Source of the DNA: Hepsetus odoe
Lineage: Eukaryota > Chordata > Actinopteri > Characiformes > Hepsetidae
Reading direction: 5' to 3'
NCBI GenBank assembly: GCA_017165825.1
Contig: CM029384.1
Coordinates: forward strand, 20,013,158 to 20,077,157
Length of the DNA stretch: 64,000 nt
Below the pieces are notes generated by a model. It had not been told where the DNA came from, did no database searches, and saw only the letters and a program-made list of their open reading frames with translations. This document shows, one piece after another, positions 1 to 13,443 of this stretch. Numbering within the stretch: the stretch's first letter is position 1; each line of letters begins with the position of its first letter. A program made the position numbers and the translations under genes.

Positions 1-485
1 CAGGATTGGACACCTTTAGTGAGACAAAAGCGCAAACTGAAAGGCTATGCTGGATATAAAAAGGCTAGCTCTGGATGTATGGCTGCCCCCTGCTGCATGG
101 TGTATACACACGCTGTGCTGTGTATTCACAAAGGCAAGTAGTCACTTGAACGAAACGTTTTGAATGTACATTTTCCAGTTGGGCCAATCTGTGCATAATT
201 AGTTCTAATTAAACAGGATGAATTATACTCTATTTCTGATACTTTTCTATATAACTTTTGATTTTAATTATATATATACGTTTTCAGTGTTCCATGCAGA
301 CAATACACTCAGAGCAACATAAAAGCATATTATCACAAATATCACAATGACCCTAATGTTGGCATAATGGTCACCCCTGTGTTTAATTAAAGAACCATCT
401 GCTCACTTTGCAGAGACAACCAACCAAGACCAGTATCATAAAAAATATATTTATTAATGTATCTTAATGTCCTGGACTGCTGGGG

Positions 486-489
<4 letters not shown>

Positions 490-517
<28 letters not shown>

Positions 518-745
518 CTCTTTGACAATTTTCTCTCCCCCTCTAATCTTACTTTTGTTTCTCTCTCTTTTCTCTTATATCTCCATTGTTTATATCTGTT
601 TCATTATCTCTTGTTCCTTCTCCTCTTATTCTTTTTTACCTCTTTTTGTTGTTTATCTGTTCTTTTCCACTTGGTTTCTCTTTGTCTACTATTGTTTCTT
701 CCCTTTCTTCATTTCTCTCTCTCTCTCTCCTCTCTCACGCTCTCA
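490..745. repeat. Pyrimidine-rich (CT/T) low-complexity tract
   Basis: The plus strand is almost entirely C and T, opening with an uninterrupted CT run near 490-515 and closing with another near 713-730. It is degenerate satellite DNA, not coding. Confidence 0.8.
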
Positions 746-1359
746 TTTTTAGCACATGATAATATTTTTCTTTATTTTCAGCTGTTTTAACAGTATTTAT
801 TCATGTATTTATTTAGGTTTCATTCTAAATCACAAAGTAAAATGGTTTGTATGTTGTAAATGTGAACAATGTGTTGCAAAACATGTTGCTGCCTGTGTTT
901 AAAGGTTTGGTCAAATGAAGGATTTTGGTGCTCTTTAAACTTTACAAGACAATGTGTAACAGGAGTAGGTTTAAAGTGATTTTGAGAGAAAGCAGTTCAT
1001 GTTGCAACCCTAGTATATTCTGTTGAATTGCGATGATGAAGGTCAGAGCTTATACGAGTGCAGATTTAGTGCTTAGTGCTTTTGATTTCTGGAAAGTTTG
1101 GACAATGTAAATAAATAAATAAATAAACAAAACAAATCTATTTCTTTTTATCTTCCTCATTCCTCTCTCTAACTTCCCTATCACTGTCTTTCCCCTGCTT
1201 CACTCTCTCTCTCTGAATCACTTATGTTCTCTTTTCTATTTCTGTCTCTTTCTCTCTCTCATTTCTCCCTTCTTCTATATATATATATTTGTGTACATTT
1301 ATAACATATATTGATTTTAATAAAATAAAAATAATTTATTTCTCTGTGGTTATTCTCTG

Positions 1360-1362
<3 letters not shown>

Positions 1363-1413
<51 letters not shown>
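1363..1413. repeat. (CT)n microsatellite
   Basis: About 25 perfect CT units follow a CT/TCTC-rich stretch that begins near 1140. Length is likely polymorphic. Confidence 0.95.
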
Positions 1414-1418
<5 letters not shown>

Positions 1419-2935
1419 TTCTCCGTTTCTTTCAAAAATGCTCTAAAATGATGACTCTTTTTAGAGCTAAACAACTTTTTGTCTTTTTTGTCTTTTTGTC
1501 TGTTTTTGGACAGCAATGATATGTAAAGGATGAGAGCACCAGAAAAAGAAGAAGAGTACAAAAGCCACATGTGAATCTGGCTGAGGGTCTACTTTAAAGT
1601 TCCTCACTCTTCAGCAGGGAGGCCAGCTGAGAGAAACACTCCTGATGATGCAACATGGAAAACAGACATCACATATTTCCAGCACCAAGCCCAAAATTGT
1701 TCCCTCAGCTCCTCTGTTTCTATGAAGGCACTGCAGAGCACCATTCAGACGACTTCTTAAGAGCCCCAGGGAACCGAAGTTCATATTTTCTTTCTCAGCA
1801 GGGCTAATCTTGCTCTTGTGGGCTCATTACATAAATGTAGGAGAAAAAATACATCTAGATAACTTTGTAATGTCCACTAAACAGCCTGTGCATTTTGTCA
1901 GTAGCCCTCTTTTAATGCAAACCTGCAAATTTTGGGCAGCGCATATATAATCTATTCCCTGACCAAAGATGGAAAAAGTATACACATTTTTTACTCAAGT
2001 ACAGGTACATGTGTAAAAAAATGCTCAGATAATACCAGGGTACTGACTCCAGAGTAAAAGTAAAAAGTACAGACTCTAAAATATATTTAGGACATAAAAG
2101 GAAAAAAGCAGAGCTTTGAAGGACATTTTGGCTGCAACCTGCGCTCAACCAAAATTTATACAATTAACATTAACATCACTGCTTCACTTTTCATCTCATC
2201 CTCTTAACTCACTCAATACATTCCTTTTTCTCCACCATCACCATACAGGATACAGAATTCCATACCGGATCGGTCGAGGCCCAGATTAACAACGATTGTC
2301 ACCAGTGCTGTTAGCCAACAGGGTGCTGGTGGAAATTGGACTACTGTTGGCCAAAGGAGAAGAAGAAGAAGAAGAAGAGGAGGAAGGCATGTCTAGATGG
2401 AGAAGGAGAGAAAGAAGGGGTGGAGAGTGGAAGTGAGGGTAGGGACTTTGAATGTTGGCAGCATGACTGGAAAAGGTAGAGAATCAGCTGATATGATGAG
2501 AGAAGACAGGTTGAGATTTTGTGTGTGCAAGAGACTAGATGGAAGGGTAGTAAGGCCAGGTGTATTTTGGAGGTGAAGAGGTTGTCAGGTAGGGTGATTA
2601 GTTTGAAGCTGGAAGTTGAAGGTGTGATAATGAATCTTAGTGCTTATGCTCCACAAGTTGGTTGTGAGATGGAAGAGAAGGAAAAATTCTGGAGTGAGTT
2701 TGATGACGTGATAGGGAGTGTACCCAGGGGAGAGAGAGTGATGATTGGTGCAGATTTTAATGGTCATGTTGGTGAAGGGAACAGAGGTGATGAGGAGGTG
2801 ATGGGTAGGCATTGTGTCAAGGAGAGGAATGCTAGAGGTCAGATGGTTGTAGATTTTGCAAAAAGCATGGAAATGGCTGTAGTTAATACTTATTTTAAGA
2901 AGAGGGAGGAGCACAGTGTGATGTACAACTGGTCT

Positions 2936-3297
2936 GTGCTGTACATCTGATGCGCCAAGGGATCCTAGCGGCTCATCAGTACCTGGGGCTTCGCTCGACT
3001 TGCTGAGCCTGGGAAGCAGCTTAGGACTCTGTGCTGATCCTGGTGTTAAACCCAAACTAATTTTGTACTGCTAGTATACCCAAGGGGGTTGGGTAGCCAG
3101 TCGACCTTGGACCCTCAGAAGTTTTTTTTCTCCACACAGTGGAGTTTTTGGTTCCTCTCCTCCGTAGTCGTCTGGCTTTAACTTTTTAGACCATGACTAT
3201 AACCTATGTCTACCATCTATGTAAAGTGCTTTGGGGCAACTCTGGTGTAAAAGGTGCTACACAAGAATAAATTGAATTGAATTGAATTGAATTGAAG
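2936..3297 (+). mobile_element. Retroposon 3' end with (TTGAA)n tail inserted in LINE copy 1
   Basis: The endonuclease frame stops abruptly after SVMYN near 2930 and resumes near 3298 with YKSGGR-type residues, so this block is an insertion. It ends in a hairpin-like stretch (AAGTGCTTTGGGGCAACTC), a GGTGCTACACAAG segment and at least four tandem TTGAA units. That is a layout common to 3' ends of fish CR1/Rex-type LINEs. The family name is inferred. Confidence 0.6.
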
Positions 3298-5186
3298 TAT
3301 AAGAGTGGAGGAAGATGCTCACAGGTACATTATATTCTTTGCAGGAGGGTCAGTCTGAAAGAGATTGGAGACTGCAAAGTAGTGACAGGGGAGAGTGTAG
3401 TTAAAAAGCATAGGATGGTGGTCTGTAGGATGACCTTGTAGGTCAAAAAGAGGAGGAAAGTGAGGACAGAGTCGAGGATCAAGTGGTGGAAGCGGAAGGA
3501 GGAGGACTGCAGGGTGGAATTCAGTAGAAGTGATAAGGCAGACAGCTAGAATTTCACTTGGTGTGATATCTGGAAGGAAGAAGGAGGATAAGGAAACCTG
3601 GTGGTGGATCCAAGTCCAGGATTCAAAAAAAGTGGGAGGCAAAGAAGACATGGGACAGTCAGAGGTCAAGGAGATGAACCGCAGAGTGAAGAAAGCAGTG
3701 GCGAAGGCCAAAGATAAGGTGTTTGGTGAATTGTATGAGAGGTTGGACAGTAAAGAGGGAGAAAAGGACCTTTACCTATTGGCTAGACAGAGAGACAGAT
3801 CTGGGAAAGATGTGCAGCAGATCAGAGTGATTAAATATAGAAATGGAAACGTACTCACAGGTTAAATAAGCCTGTTGAGCAGATGGAAGGAGTACTTTGA
3901 GGGGCTGATGAATGAAGAAAATGAGAGAGAGAGAAGATTGTATGATGTGAGGAGAGTGAACCAAGAAGTGCAGCAAATAAACAAGATGGGAGTAAGGGCA
4001 GCGATGAAGAGGATAAAGAATGGAAAGGCTGTTGACATACCAGTGGAAGCATGGAGGTGTTTAGGGGAGATGGCAGTTGAGTTTCTGGTCAGATTGTTTA
4101 ACACAATCTTGGAAAGTGAGAAGATGCCTGAGGAGTGGAGACGAAGTGTACTGGTGCTGATTTTCAAGAATAAGGGTGATGCACAGAGCTGTAGTAACTA
4201 TAGAGGGATAAAGTTGATTAGCCACACCATGATGTGATGGGAAAGAGTAGTGGAAGCTAGGTTAAGAAAAGAGGTGAGGATTAGTGAACAGCAGTATGGT
4301 TTTATGCCAAGAAAGAGCACTACAGATGCAATGTTTGCTCTGAGGGTGTTGATCGAGAAGTACAGAGAAGGGCAGAAGGAGCTGCATTGTGCCTTTGTGG
4401 ACTTGGAGAAAGCATATGACAGGGTGCCTAGAGAGGAGTTGTGGTTTTGTATGAGGAAGTCTGGTGTTACAGAGAAGTATGTGAGTAGTTCAGGATATGT
4501 ATTGATGGCAGTGTAACAGTGGTGACATCTGCAGTGGGAGTGACGGATGCATTTAAGTGAGCCCATTCTTGTTTGCAATAGTAATGGACAGGTTGGCGGA
4601 CGAGGTTAGACAGGAGTCTCAGTGGACGATGATGTTTGCTGATGATACTGTGATCTGTAGTGAGAGTAGGGAGCAGCTCGAGGACAACCTGGGGAGATGG
4701 AGATATGCTCTTGAGAGGAGAGGAATCAAAGCGAGTAGGGCAAAGACAGAATACATGAGTGTGAATGAAAGGGAGGAAATTGGAGTGGTTAGGATGCAGG
4801 GAGTTGTGGTAACAAAGGTGGAGGATTTTAAATATTTAGGATCAACAGTTCAGTGTAACGGCTAGTGTGGAAGAGAGGTGAAGAAGAGAGTGCAGGCAGG
4901 TTGGAATGGGTGGAGAAGAGTGGCAGGAGTGATTTTTGACAGACGCGTACCAGCTAGAGTAAAAGGGAAGGTTTACAGGACAGTACTGAGACCTGCTCTG
5001 TTGTATGGGTTGGAGACGGTGGCACTGACAAAAAGGCAGGAGGCAGAGCTGGAGGTGTCAGAGTTAAAGATGCTGAGTTTTTCGTTGGGTGTGACAAGGA
5101 TGGACAGGATTAGAAATTAGTATATTAGAGGGACAGCTCAGGTCAGACGTCTTGGAGACAAGGTTAGAGAAGAAAGGTTGCATTGG

Positions 5187-5456
5187 TGAAAAAGTGAAAA
5201 GTGAAAGTGACAACCCTTGTCATTGCGAGGTCACGGCACAGCACACATGAACCACAACGAAATTGGACCTCTGCATTTAACCCATGCACACTCAAACCCG
5301 TGCAGCAGTGGGCAGCTATTGAAAGCGCCCGGGGAGCAGTGATGGGGACTGTACCTTGCTCAAGGGTACCTCAGGGCAACCTATTGGGTTAAGGGTTTGA
5401 ACCCCGATCCTCCGATCATGCAGCTAACGCCCTAACCACTAGGCCACCGCTGCCCC
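5187..5456 (-). mobile_element. tRNA-type SINE (family A) inside LINE copy 1
   Basis: Read on the minus strand it begins with GGGGCAGCGGTGGCCTAGTG (A-box-like) and then a GGTTCAAACCC B-box-like motif. The body carries GGTACCCTTGAGCAAGGTAC, and it ends with a GACAAGGGTTGTCACTTTC stretch. It splits the LINE C-terminal coding region. At least seven other full or partial copies occur in the window. Confidence 0.8.
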
Positions 5457-5739
5457 AAGGACATGTCCTGGTTTGGACATGTCCAGAGAAGAGATGAGGA
5501 ATATATTGGAAGGAGGATGTTGAAGATGGCTGGAAAGAGGAGAAGAGGAAGACCAAAGAGGAGGTTTATGGACGTGGTGAGAGAGGACATGCAGATGGTT
5601 GGTTTGAAGCAGGAAGATGCAGAGGACCGGTAGAAATGGAGACAGTGGATCCGCAGTGGCAACCTCTAAACGGGAGCAGCCGAAAGAAAAAGAAGAAGAA
5701 GATCAATTATTGGCCCAAGACTACTTCATCATTAGAGTA

Positions 5740-6475
5740 GTACTGACACACAGTACTGTGCAAAGGTCTTGAGCCATACCTAATTTCTTTAGATTTTGAA
5801 AAGGAATCACCTTGTTGATGCAAACATACTATTTTATGCCTGACAAACTGTCTAATTTTCAGCATTTTAAGTTTAAATGAACAAAACTGGAACAAATGTT
5901 TTCCTGTATAAATAGGCTGCAAAGTTTCTAAAGACACAAGTTCCTAGATAAAGGGGCTCCAACGAGCATTCAGCATCACCAGTAAACTAATCTCCTTCCT
6001 GATCATCTGGAATCATCTGCATCTGTTTCTTCACTGCTTCATGCCTTAAGTGAGATGCTTTGTTCTGCTCAGTTGATTCATACGTACATGGCTTAACCAA
6101 CAAAAAAAAAGTTCTCTGAAACTAGTCAGTAACAGGGACTGAACTGAAAATGAGAGTCATCTTAAATCTTCAGAAAGCTTGGAGAACTATTCCTCAACAT
6201 TTCATTAAAAAGAAAAAAGAAAAAGAATGTCTGGCTCTTTAGAAGCAACACATAAAAAATGGGGAGTATCTAAATACTGTGCAACCGTTTGACCAGTTCT
6301 GTTCAGAATTCTTTGAACCTTTAAACTGTAACTTAAACTGATTTGGTTCCCTGTTGATGGATAAAGGGCCAAAAGGGAATTGATATGCCTCTCCTTTGAC
6401 ATTGGGAGTGACAATGGTCAATGGTTGAGACTGACAATGGTCTCCTTTTCCTTTCAGACCTTTGACAACCCATTC
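5740..6475. mobile_element. Tc1-related nonautonomous repeat remnant (family B)
   Basis: It begins with ACAGTACTGTGCAAAGGTC, the same kind of tip as the Tc1 TIRs at 21.6 kb. It contains the block CTGTTTCTTCACTGCTTCATGCC, which recurs at about 8640 and 58910. No transposase frame is readable. The right boundary is uncertain. Confidence 0.5.
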
Positions 6476-7020
6476 AGACTTGGTGGATTAGTATCTGGAT
6501 TGTAATCCATTACAATTTTAACCACATGCACTTGGTGCTCAAATGTGTCTCCATCTTGTCAGGCAGAAATTCAGTGTTATGGAATAAAAAACAACCACTG
6601 CCATGATTAAAATTCAAGGTCCATGTCAGGAGGGCTTCTCCAAGCAGAAGAGCAGGGGGAGGCACTGCCGCAGTATTGGGAGGGCGAATGAGGCCTGGAG
6701 AGATGGATGTACGTCACTATCCCATCTGGCTAAACTGAGCCACAGACCAAGCCCTGAAAAGAGAGCGATCAGATTAAAATCTGGTTGACACCTGCATTTG
6801 ATGTGGTCAAGTCCATCCAGATATAATCCGATACCCTCCTGATTCCAATACACATCACGTAGTTCATCATGAGGATGGAAACGTCTAGAGAGCTCACATT
6901 CAGGAAAGCAACAGTGCCACCTGCTGGTCAGTGATGAAACTCTTTGCTACACCTGAGAGAAAAGTTGTCTCCAAATGTTTTGACACAAGGGTTTGAACAA
7001 CTTTCTCTACTTTATTCTGT
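6476..7020. other. Unassigned intergenic DNA
   Basis: No coding exon, RNA gene or repeat family that I recognise. Confidence 0.5.
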
Positions 7021-7503
<483 letters not shown>

Positions 7504-8159
7504 TTCACCCTGTCTTTACCATCTGCTGATTCACACTCTATAAATATTAACCGATCCAGCCAGGTCAATAGCACCCACCCATTGCTAATGCAGCCTGCTC
7601 ACGTCCTCCAGCTCCAACAGCATTGATTCAACAGGCGTATGAAGGATTGAGAAGAAGGGAAGAGAACAGAGTGCCTTCTTTCTCCTGTAAACACCAGCGC
7701 CTCTGTCTCTCCTCTGATGTCGTGGTGATCATGGATGTTTAAAGCCCAACAGGAGCTCTACTTTTACTGGGAGAGATTTAGGTAAATGTGGTATCTTCAT
7801 CTGGGACATCCTCAGCTGTTTTCCACACAGTGATAACTTTAAGAGCTGCTGCCCATGTACTGATCCAATGTACAATATAACAATGATGTACCAGGATGTT
7901 TGAAGCTAAGCCTTCAACTGGAATACATCTTGTCATGTTTGCAAAGAACATGAAGCACAAGTGCTTGGCGGAAATACAAGTATTTTAATGTAAACCAAAA
8001 TCAGAATGCAGTCCGAACATGTACGAAGAACAAAGAACTGGCAAGGCCAGGTGATAGGGATGGTATCTGATGACTGGGGGATGTGGTTGGGTGGAAGCTC
8101 TGGCTCACAAATCTGGTGAATAGGGCCATGACCATGGCTGGGATTGCATGGAAATCGTG

Positions 8160-8235
8160 ACACATCTTGAGCCACTCCTCATTTCTTTATATTTTCTTTA
8201 TATACCTTGAAAGTGCAAAAACATTATTAAACTAT
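8160..8235. repeat. Fragment of repeat family B
   Basis: CTTGAGCCACTCCTCATTTC and the following bases match, in reverse, the ATAAAGAAATGAGTGGTTG end of the copy near 59060. Confidence 0.4.
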
Positions 8236-8274
8236 AAACTTATAAAATGCTATAACATATTAGACATTAAACAT

Positions 8275-8562
8275 ACTAGTAGCACTGCTGGTCCGGGTCC
8301 GGGTCCTTTCTGTATGGAGTTATGGAGCATGCTCTCCTTGTGTCTGTGTGGGTTTCCTTCCACTGTCCAAAAATATGCTGGTCAGATGGACTGGAGATGG
8401 CTGTAGGTGTGAGTGTGTATGAGAGTGTGTTTGTATGTGTGTTTGTCTGTTTGTCTGTCCTGCACTGGACTGGCGACCTGTCCAGGGTGTTTCCCTGCCT
8501 TTTGCTCTGTGAGAGCTGGGATAGGCTCAAGCGTGACCCTAATTAAGACAAGTGTCTATGGA
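8275..8562 (+). repeat. Fish interspersed repeat with GGCGACCTGTCCAGGGTG core
   Basis: Contains GTGGGTTTCCTTCCACTGTCC and ACTGGACTGGCGACCTGTCC, then GAGCTGGGATAGGCTCAAGC. This arrangement is widespread in fish genomes. A minus-strand relative is visible at about 63120-63420. Confidence 0.65.
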
Positions 8563-8589
8563 AATGAGTGAGAGAGATTGAGGCTACAA

Positions 8590-8675
8590 ATTTGACTTAA
8601 GATACCAAGTGACTATTCAGCATCACCAGTATACAAATCACTGGCCTCATCTGTTTCTTCACTGCTTAATGTGAA
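8590..8675. repeat. Fragment of repeat family B
   Basis: Shares CAGCATCACCAGTA and CTGTTTCTTCACTGCTTAATG with the copy at 5.9-6.1 kb. Confidence 0.45.
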
Positions 8676-8819
8676 GTGAAAGTGAAATTAATGTGACTAC
8701 AGAAAATCAAACACTGAACAACAATGAAACGAATTTATCGCATATCACACACAATGGAGCAGTAGGTAGTCATACTGATGGGAACGGTATCTTGTATGGG
8801 GTAAGGGTTATCCTGAAGG

Positions 8820-10915
8820 AAGAGTATGTGGAGAGTGTTTGGAGGTAAAAAGGGTGTCAGATAGGGTAATACGTTTGAAGCTGGAAGCTGAAGGTGTAAT
8901 GATGAATGCTGTTAGTGCTTATGCCCCACAAGTTGGTTGTGAGATGGAGGAGGAAGAAGAATTCTGGAGTGAGTTAGACGAAGTGATAGAGAGTGTATCC
9001 AGTGGAGAGAGAGTGGTAATTGGTGCAGACTTTAATGAACATAAACAGATGGTGGTCTGTATGATGACGTTGGAGGTCGAGAAGAGGAGGAAAGTGAGGG
9101 CAGAGTTGAGGATCAAGTGCTGGAAGCTGAAGAGAGAGGACTGCAAGGTAGAATTCAGGCAGGAGTTAACACGGGCACTGGGAGGTGTTGAAGAGCTACC
9201 GGATTGCTGGGAAACTACTGCAGAAGTGGTAAGGCAGACAGCTAGATAGGCACTTGGTGTGACATCTGGAAGAAGCAGGAAAAGGAAACAGGAATGTTCA
9301 GAAGACAAGGCAAGTGAAGAAGAAGTGGGATAGTCAAAGAGATGAAGAGAGTAGACAGATGTAGAAGGAGATGAAGCACAGGGGAAAACAGTGGCTAAGA
9401 CTAAAGATACAATTTTTGGTGAATTGTATGAGAGGTCAGACAGTAAGGAGGGAGAAAAGGACCTATATTGATCGGCAGAGAGACAGAGCTGGGAAAGATG
9501 TGCAGCAGGTCAGGGTGATTAAGGATAGAAATGGAAACATACTCACAAGTGAACAGAGCGTGTTGAACAGATGGAAGGAGTACTTTGAGCAGCTGATGAA
9601 TGAAAAGAATGAGAGAGAGAGAAGATTGGATGATGTGAGCCAAGAAGTGCAGCAAATAAGCAAGATTGAAGTAAGGGCAGCAATGAAGAGGATGAAAAAT
9701 GGAAAGGTTGTTGGTCCAGAGGACATACCAGTTGAAGCATGGAGGCGTTTAGGAGAGATGGCAGTAGAGTTTCTGATCAGATTGTTTAACACAATCTTGG
9801 AAAGTGAGAGGATGCCTGAGGAGTGGAGATGAGCACTGGTGCTGATTTTCAAGAATAAGGGTGATGCACAGAGCTGTAGTAACTATAGAGGGATAAAGTT
9901 GATCAGCCACAGCATGAAATTATGGGAAAGAGTAGTGGAAACTAGGTTAAGAAAAGAGGTGAAAATTAGTGAACAGCTGTATGGTTTCATGCGAGAAAGA
10001 GCACTACAAATGCAATGTTTCCTCTGAGGGTGTTGATGGAGAAGTACAGAGAAGGTGAGGGTGCCTTGAGAGGAGTTGTGGTTTTGTATGAAGAAGCTGG
10101 ATGTTGCAGAGAAGTATGTGTGAGTAGTTCAGGATATGTATGAGGGCAGTGGCAGTGGTGAGATGTATGAGGGCAGTGACAGTGGTGAGGGCAGTAGGAG
10201 CGATGGATGCATTTTAAGGTAGAGGTTGGATTACATCAGAGATCATCACTGAGCCCATTCTTATTTATAATGGTAATTGATAGGTTGACAAACGAGGTTA
10301 GATAAGAGTCCTCATGGACGATGATGTTTGCTGATGATATTGTGGTCTGTAACAAGATTAGGGAGAAGCTTGAGGAGAACCTAGAGCGATGGAGATATCC
10401 ACTAGAGAGGAGAGGAATGAAAGTGAGTAGGAAAAAAAAGAACACATGAGTGTGAATTAAAAGGAGGAAAGTGGAGTGGTTAGAATGCAAGGAGTGGAGG
10501 TGACAAAGGTGGAGGAATTTAAATCCTTGGGATCAACAGTTCAGAGTAACGGTGAGTGTAGAAAAGAGATGAAGAAGAGAGTGCAGGCAGGTTGGAATAG
10601 ATGGAGAAGAGTTGCTGGAGTTATTTTTGACAGACGGGTACCAGCAAGAGTAAAAAGAAGAGTTTATTGGACAATAGTCAGACCAGCTATGTTGTATTGG
10701 TTGTAGAAGGTGGCACTGATGAGAAGACAGGAGGCGGAGCTTGAGGTGTCAGAGTTAAAGATGCTGAGTTTTTCGTTGGGTGTGACAAGGATGGACAGGA
10801 TTAGAAATGAGCATATTAGCAGAACAGTTTGGGTTTAAGGTTTTGGAGATAAAGTTAGACAAGTAAGGTTGCGTTGGTTTGGACATGTCCAGAGGAGAGA
10901 CAAGGATTAAATTGT
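8820..10915 (+). mobile_element. RTE-like LINE, copy 2 (5'- and 3'-truncated pseudogene)
   Basis: Collinear with copy 1. The endonuclease fragment (SAYAPQVGCEMEEEEEFW, IGADFNEH) lies at 8840-9045. An internal deletion joins it directly to the linker (MVVCMMTLEVEKRRKVRAE). The RT N-terminal part (NGKVVGPEDIPVEAWRR) is near 9700, a damaged FADD box (MFADDIVVC) near 10325, and the C-terminal RVQAGWNRWRRVAGVIFDRR near 10570. It ends shortly after GHVQRR at about 10900 without the purine tail of copy 1. It has many stops and frameshifts and no nested SINE. Confidence 0.85.
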
Positions 10916-12183
10916 GTGGGTCTGTCCCATGCCAATAAAACCTATTTGACCTATTGAGGTATAAGGCGGTATCTGAAACCCAGCAGGTGGATCCTTTAAG
11001 TGCTTTCGCCCCCGATTGACTGCTGGTTTATTGTTTGTTCCTCCTTGCATGAATTTTGGTAGGTACTAAAGACTGTACAAGATACATACCCTACAAGACC
11101 TGCTGTTTCTGAGTTACTCTGAGTCATCTAACTGTCACAATTTGGCCCTTTGAGATGCTCAGGTTGTAATCTCTGCTCCATTTTCCAGCTTCTAGTACAT
11201 CACCTTTAAAAGATGTAATCCAATAGGAAACTACAGTGCATGTCATTTTCACAGTCTAACAGTAATAAGTGTGGAATGATTTTAATCCAACATGAGTCTG
11301 GAGTGTGGGATGTTTATGCTGCAGGTTTTCTATAACTGGCTGAACCCACAGCTCCCTCAGCAATATTAGTTCACCTCACTGAAATAACAAGGCTTGCTAA
11401 TAGACACGGCCTTGAGGCATGTTGTTATTGTTATTGAGTGGGCCCTGAGGCATAATGCTTACATGAGCAAGTGCCTTATGAGTTTTCAGACGCAGGCTAT
11501 CTGTGGGAATTTGGGGAAATTACACAAACACTTTATCTCAAACCAATCTGCCAATCCACAGAAATTTCAAGTGAAAATTGAAATTCTAAAATGTCAAAAT
11601 GTGAATAGCATGAGTTTAAAATAAGAAAATACTTTTTTTCATTATTATTTTAACTGGATAGTCTGATAAATATCTTTAGAGAATGCTTTCTGTGGGAAAT
11701 ACTTTCTTTAACAAAAAATTTAACAAAAATTTGACAAGAAATGTAGTGTCATTACTGGTGACCTAATTTAATTTTAAATTTTTTTAAGTAATCAAGTATT
11801 TGGACTGACCACTTTACATCTGAATTCAAAAGTCCTGCAGGCTGTACAAAATTTCCCTATTATACAACCTCTGGTAAAAAGAAGTGAGGGACTCTGAAGA
11901 AGAAAGGATAAATAAGGAATGAGATTGCAGTAAAAGATGGTAAATATTTGGAATACAATGATGGTTAAAGGGCAGATTGAGAGAGAAAGAGGAAGAAATA
12001 TGATTACAAAGAAAGGAAGGAAGAAACAAAGAAACAGAAACAAAGAAAAAAAGAGTAGAAGAGAGTGCCATTATCATCCAGCTTTAATAAAATAATAAAG
12101 AAATGCATTTATTTATGAATAATCTTAAGCAAACCCCATTATTTTCTTTCTATGTTTTCTCTTTTTCTCTCTATTTCTATACC

Positions 12184-12184
<1 letters not shown>
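10916..12184. other. Unassigned intergenic DNA
   Basis: No exon or named repeat recognised. A purine-rich stretch at 11960-12060 explains the minus-strand hydrophobic open frames. Confidence 0.5.

Positions 12185-12219
<35 letters not shown>
12185..12219. repeat. (CA)n microsatellite
   Basis: About 17 CA units. A second, shorter CA run lies at 12407-12435. Confidence 0.95.
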
Positions 12220-12223
<4 letters not shown>

Positions 12224-12406
12224 TATGCATACACATGAGTGGTGAGCTGATTAGAATTCTGAGGCTGTGTGCTGCTGACTCAGGCGGTATTTTACAGTGC
12301 AGGATGAAATGGACTATGCAGATTTATCTATGGATTACATTACTTGCAGATACACCACACACATTCATATCCTACACACTGCAGACTGCATCAGGTGCAT
12401 AAATCT

Positions 12407-12438
<32 letters not shown>

Positions 12439-12758
12439 CAGCGTGCACGCTAATGAGCAGCTGTGGTAAAGTGGTAAAGCAAGGACCAAATGCCTCCTTC
12501 AGCTTCTTGCTGTACACTGATTCAGTCAATGATTCAGGTTCAAATGATCCTGGAAAAAATCAGCAAAACCAAACTCAAAGGAATGTATCTGGGTATGTTT
12601 TCTGTAAACTTGGTTAGAACTGCAGGTAATGCTCTGGTGATGGGTGCCACTTCAAACCAACAACTTCTTTCTTAAGACCTGTTTTGTACCTCTATCTTGT
12701 TCTTCTTATCATTATTATAATTACTATTACTACTACTATTATTAATTAGTAGTATGAG

Positions 12759-13031
12759 TGTCATGGTTTGCGGCACTCTGCCCTGACTGAGCACACCTGG
12801 TGCTTCGATAGGACATCAGGTGTGCCTCATTGGCTCAAGGGTATAACGAGCCCTATGAGTCAGAGCAGAGCGGCAGTCATTCTGCATTCCACATTGGAAG
12901 ACTGTTAGTAAGCAAGCATTTTAAGCTCAGTGTTTGTGTGAGTGCACGTTTATGTTCATGTTTAATGAAGTTCCGTTGCAGACTCCCAGCTCTATATTTA
13001 TGTACGGTCAAGCAAACACCTAGACGTCACA
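12759..13031 (+). repeat. 5' LTR
   Basis: Starts TGTCATGG and ends GTCACA. It aligns with the 3' LTR along its length, with scattered substitutions and about 34 extra bases near its 3' end. Confidence 0.85.
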
Positions 13032-13443
13032 GCAATGATTGAACAGAGAGCGGATGTAGTTAGTCGGGAACTGGTTTTTATTTGTTTTATGGGGACAGAG
13101 TCAGAATGGCTGAGGAGAGGGGCAGACCTGCAAGAGGGCTAGGGAATTCTCGACCTGCTTAAGCAAACATTCCAACTCTATGACATATATGTAAGAGTTT
13201 GTCTCCAGCATCCTGGAGGGAAAAGGCTGGCCCTGCCCTCAGCAGGGACTCAAGAGGTAATCACTGGCTCCCTCTCCAGCACAGCCACAAGGCCCTCCCC
13301 TGGGACCAGCCAAGCCTGTTGTCTTCGGTGCCCTCGCCCGCCCATAATGTGGTCCTTGTTTGTCGCCAGTTCCTGTGACCACCCAGGAGAGTGGTTCAAG
13401 TTCGCAGCCAGTTATTGTGACTACCCAGGGGCTGTGCCTGCAT

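Larger units (their letters stand above)
1..2215. other. Intergenic DNA without recognised gene
   Basis: AT-rich flank with no exon-like open frames. The open frames here are translations of CT-rich, low-complexity DNA (mostly Leu, Ser and Phe). I see no conserved domain, splice-bounded exon or RNA gene. Confidence 0.6.
2225..5703 (+). mobile_element. RTE-like non-LTR retrotransposon, copy 1 (degenerate, nested)
   Basis: A nearly full-length but dead LINE. An apurinic endonuclease part runs from about 2440 (CVQETRWKG, SAYAPQVGCEMEEKEKFW, IGADFNGHVGEGN). A reverse transcriptase part follows with NGKAVDIPVEAW (about 4020), YGFMPRKSTTDAMF (4291), FVDLEKAYDRVPREELW (about 4400) and the catalytic FADD box (about 4638). 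The C-terminal part has GRRRGRPKRRFMDV before a purine-rich AAG-type tail at 5685-5703. Several frameshifts and stops break the reading frame. Two unrelated insertions interrupt it, at 2936-3297 and 5187-5456. The motifs fit the RTE/Proto2 side of the LINE tree, but the exact clade is not certain. Confidence 0.85.

Noticed and set aside
467..790. Leu/Ser/Phe-rich open frame with membrane-like composition
   Set aside because: Translation of a CT-rich satellite; no gene structure around it.
3875..4865. Reverse transcriptase frames as a host or viral gene
   Set aside because: Same-order endonuclease and RT motifs, frameshifts, a purine-rich tail and a second copy nearby show a dead LINE.
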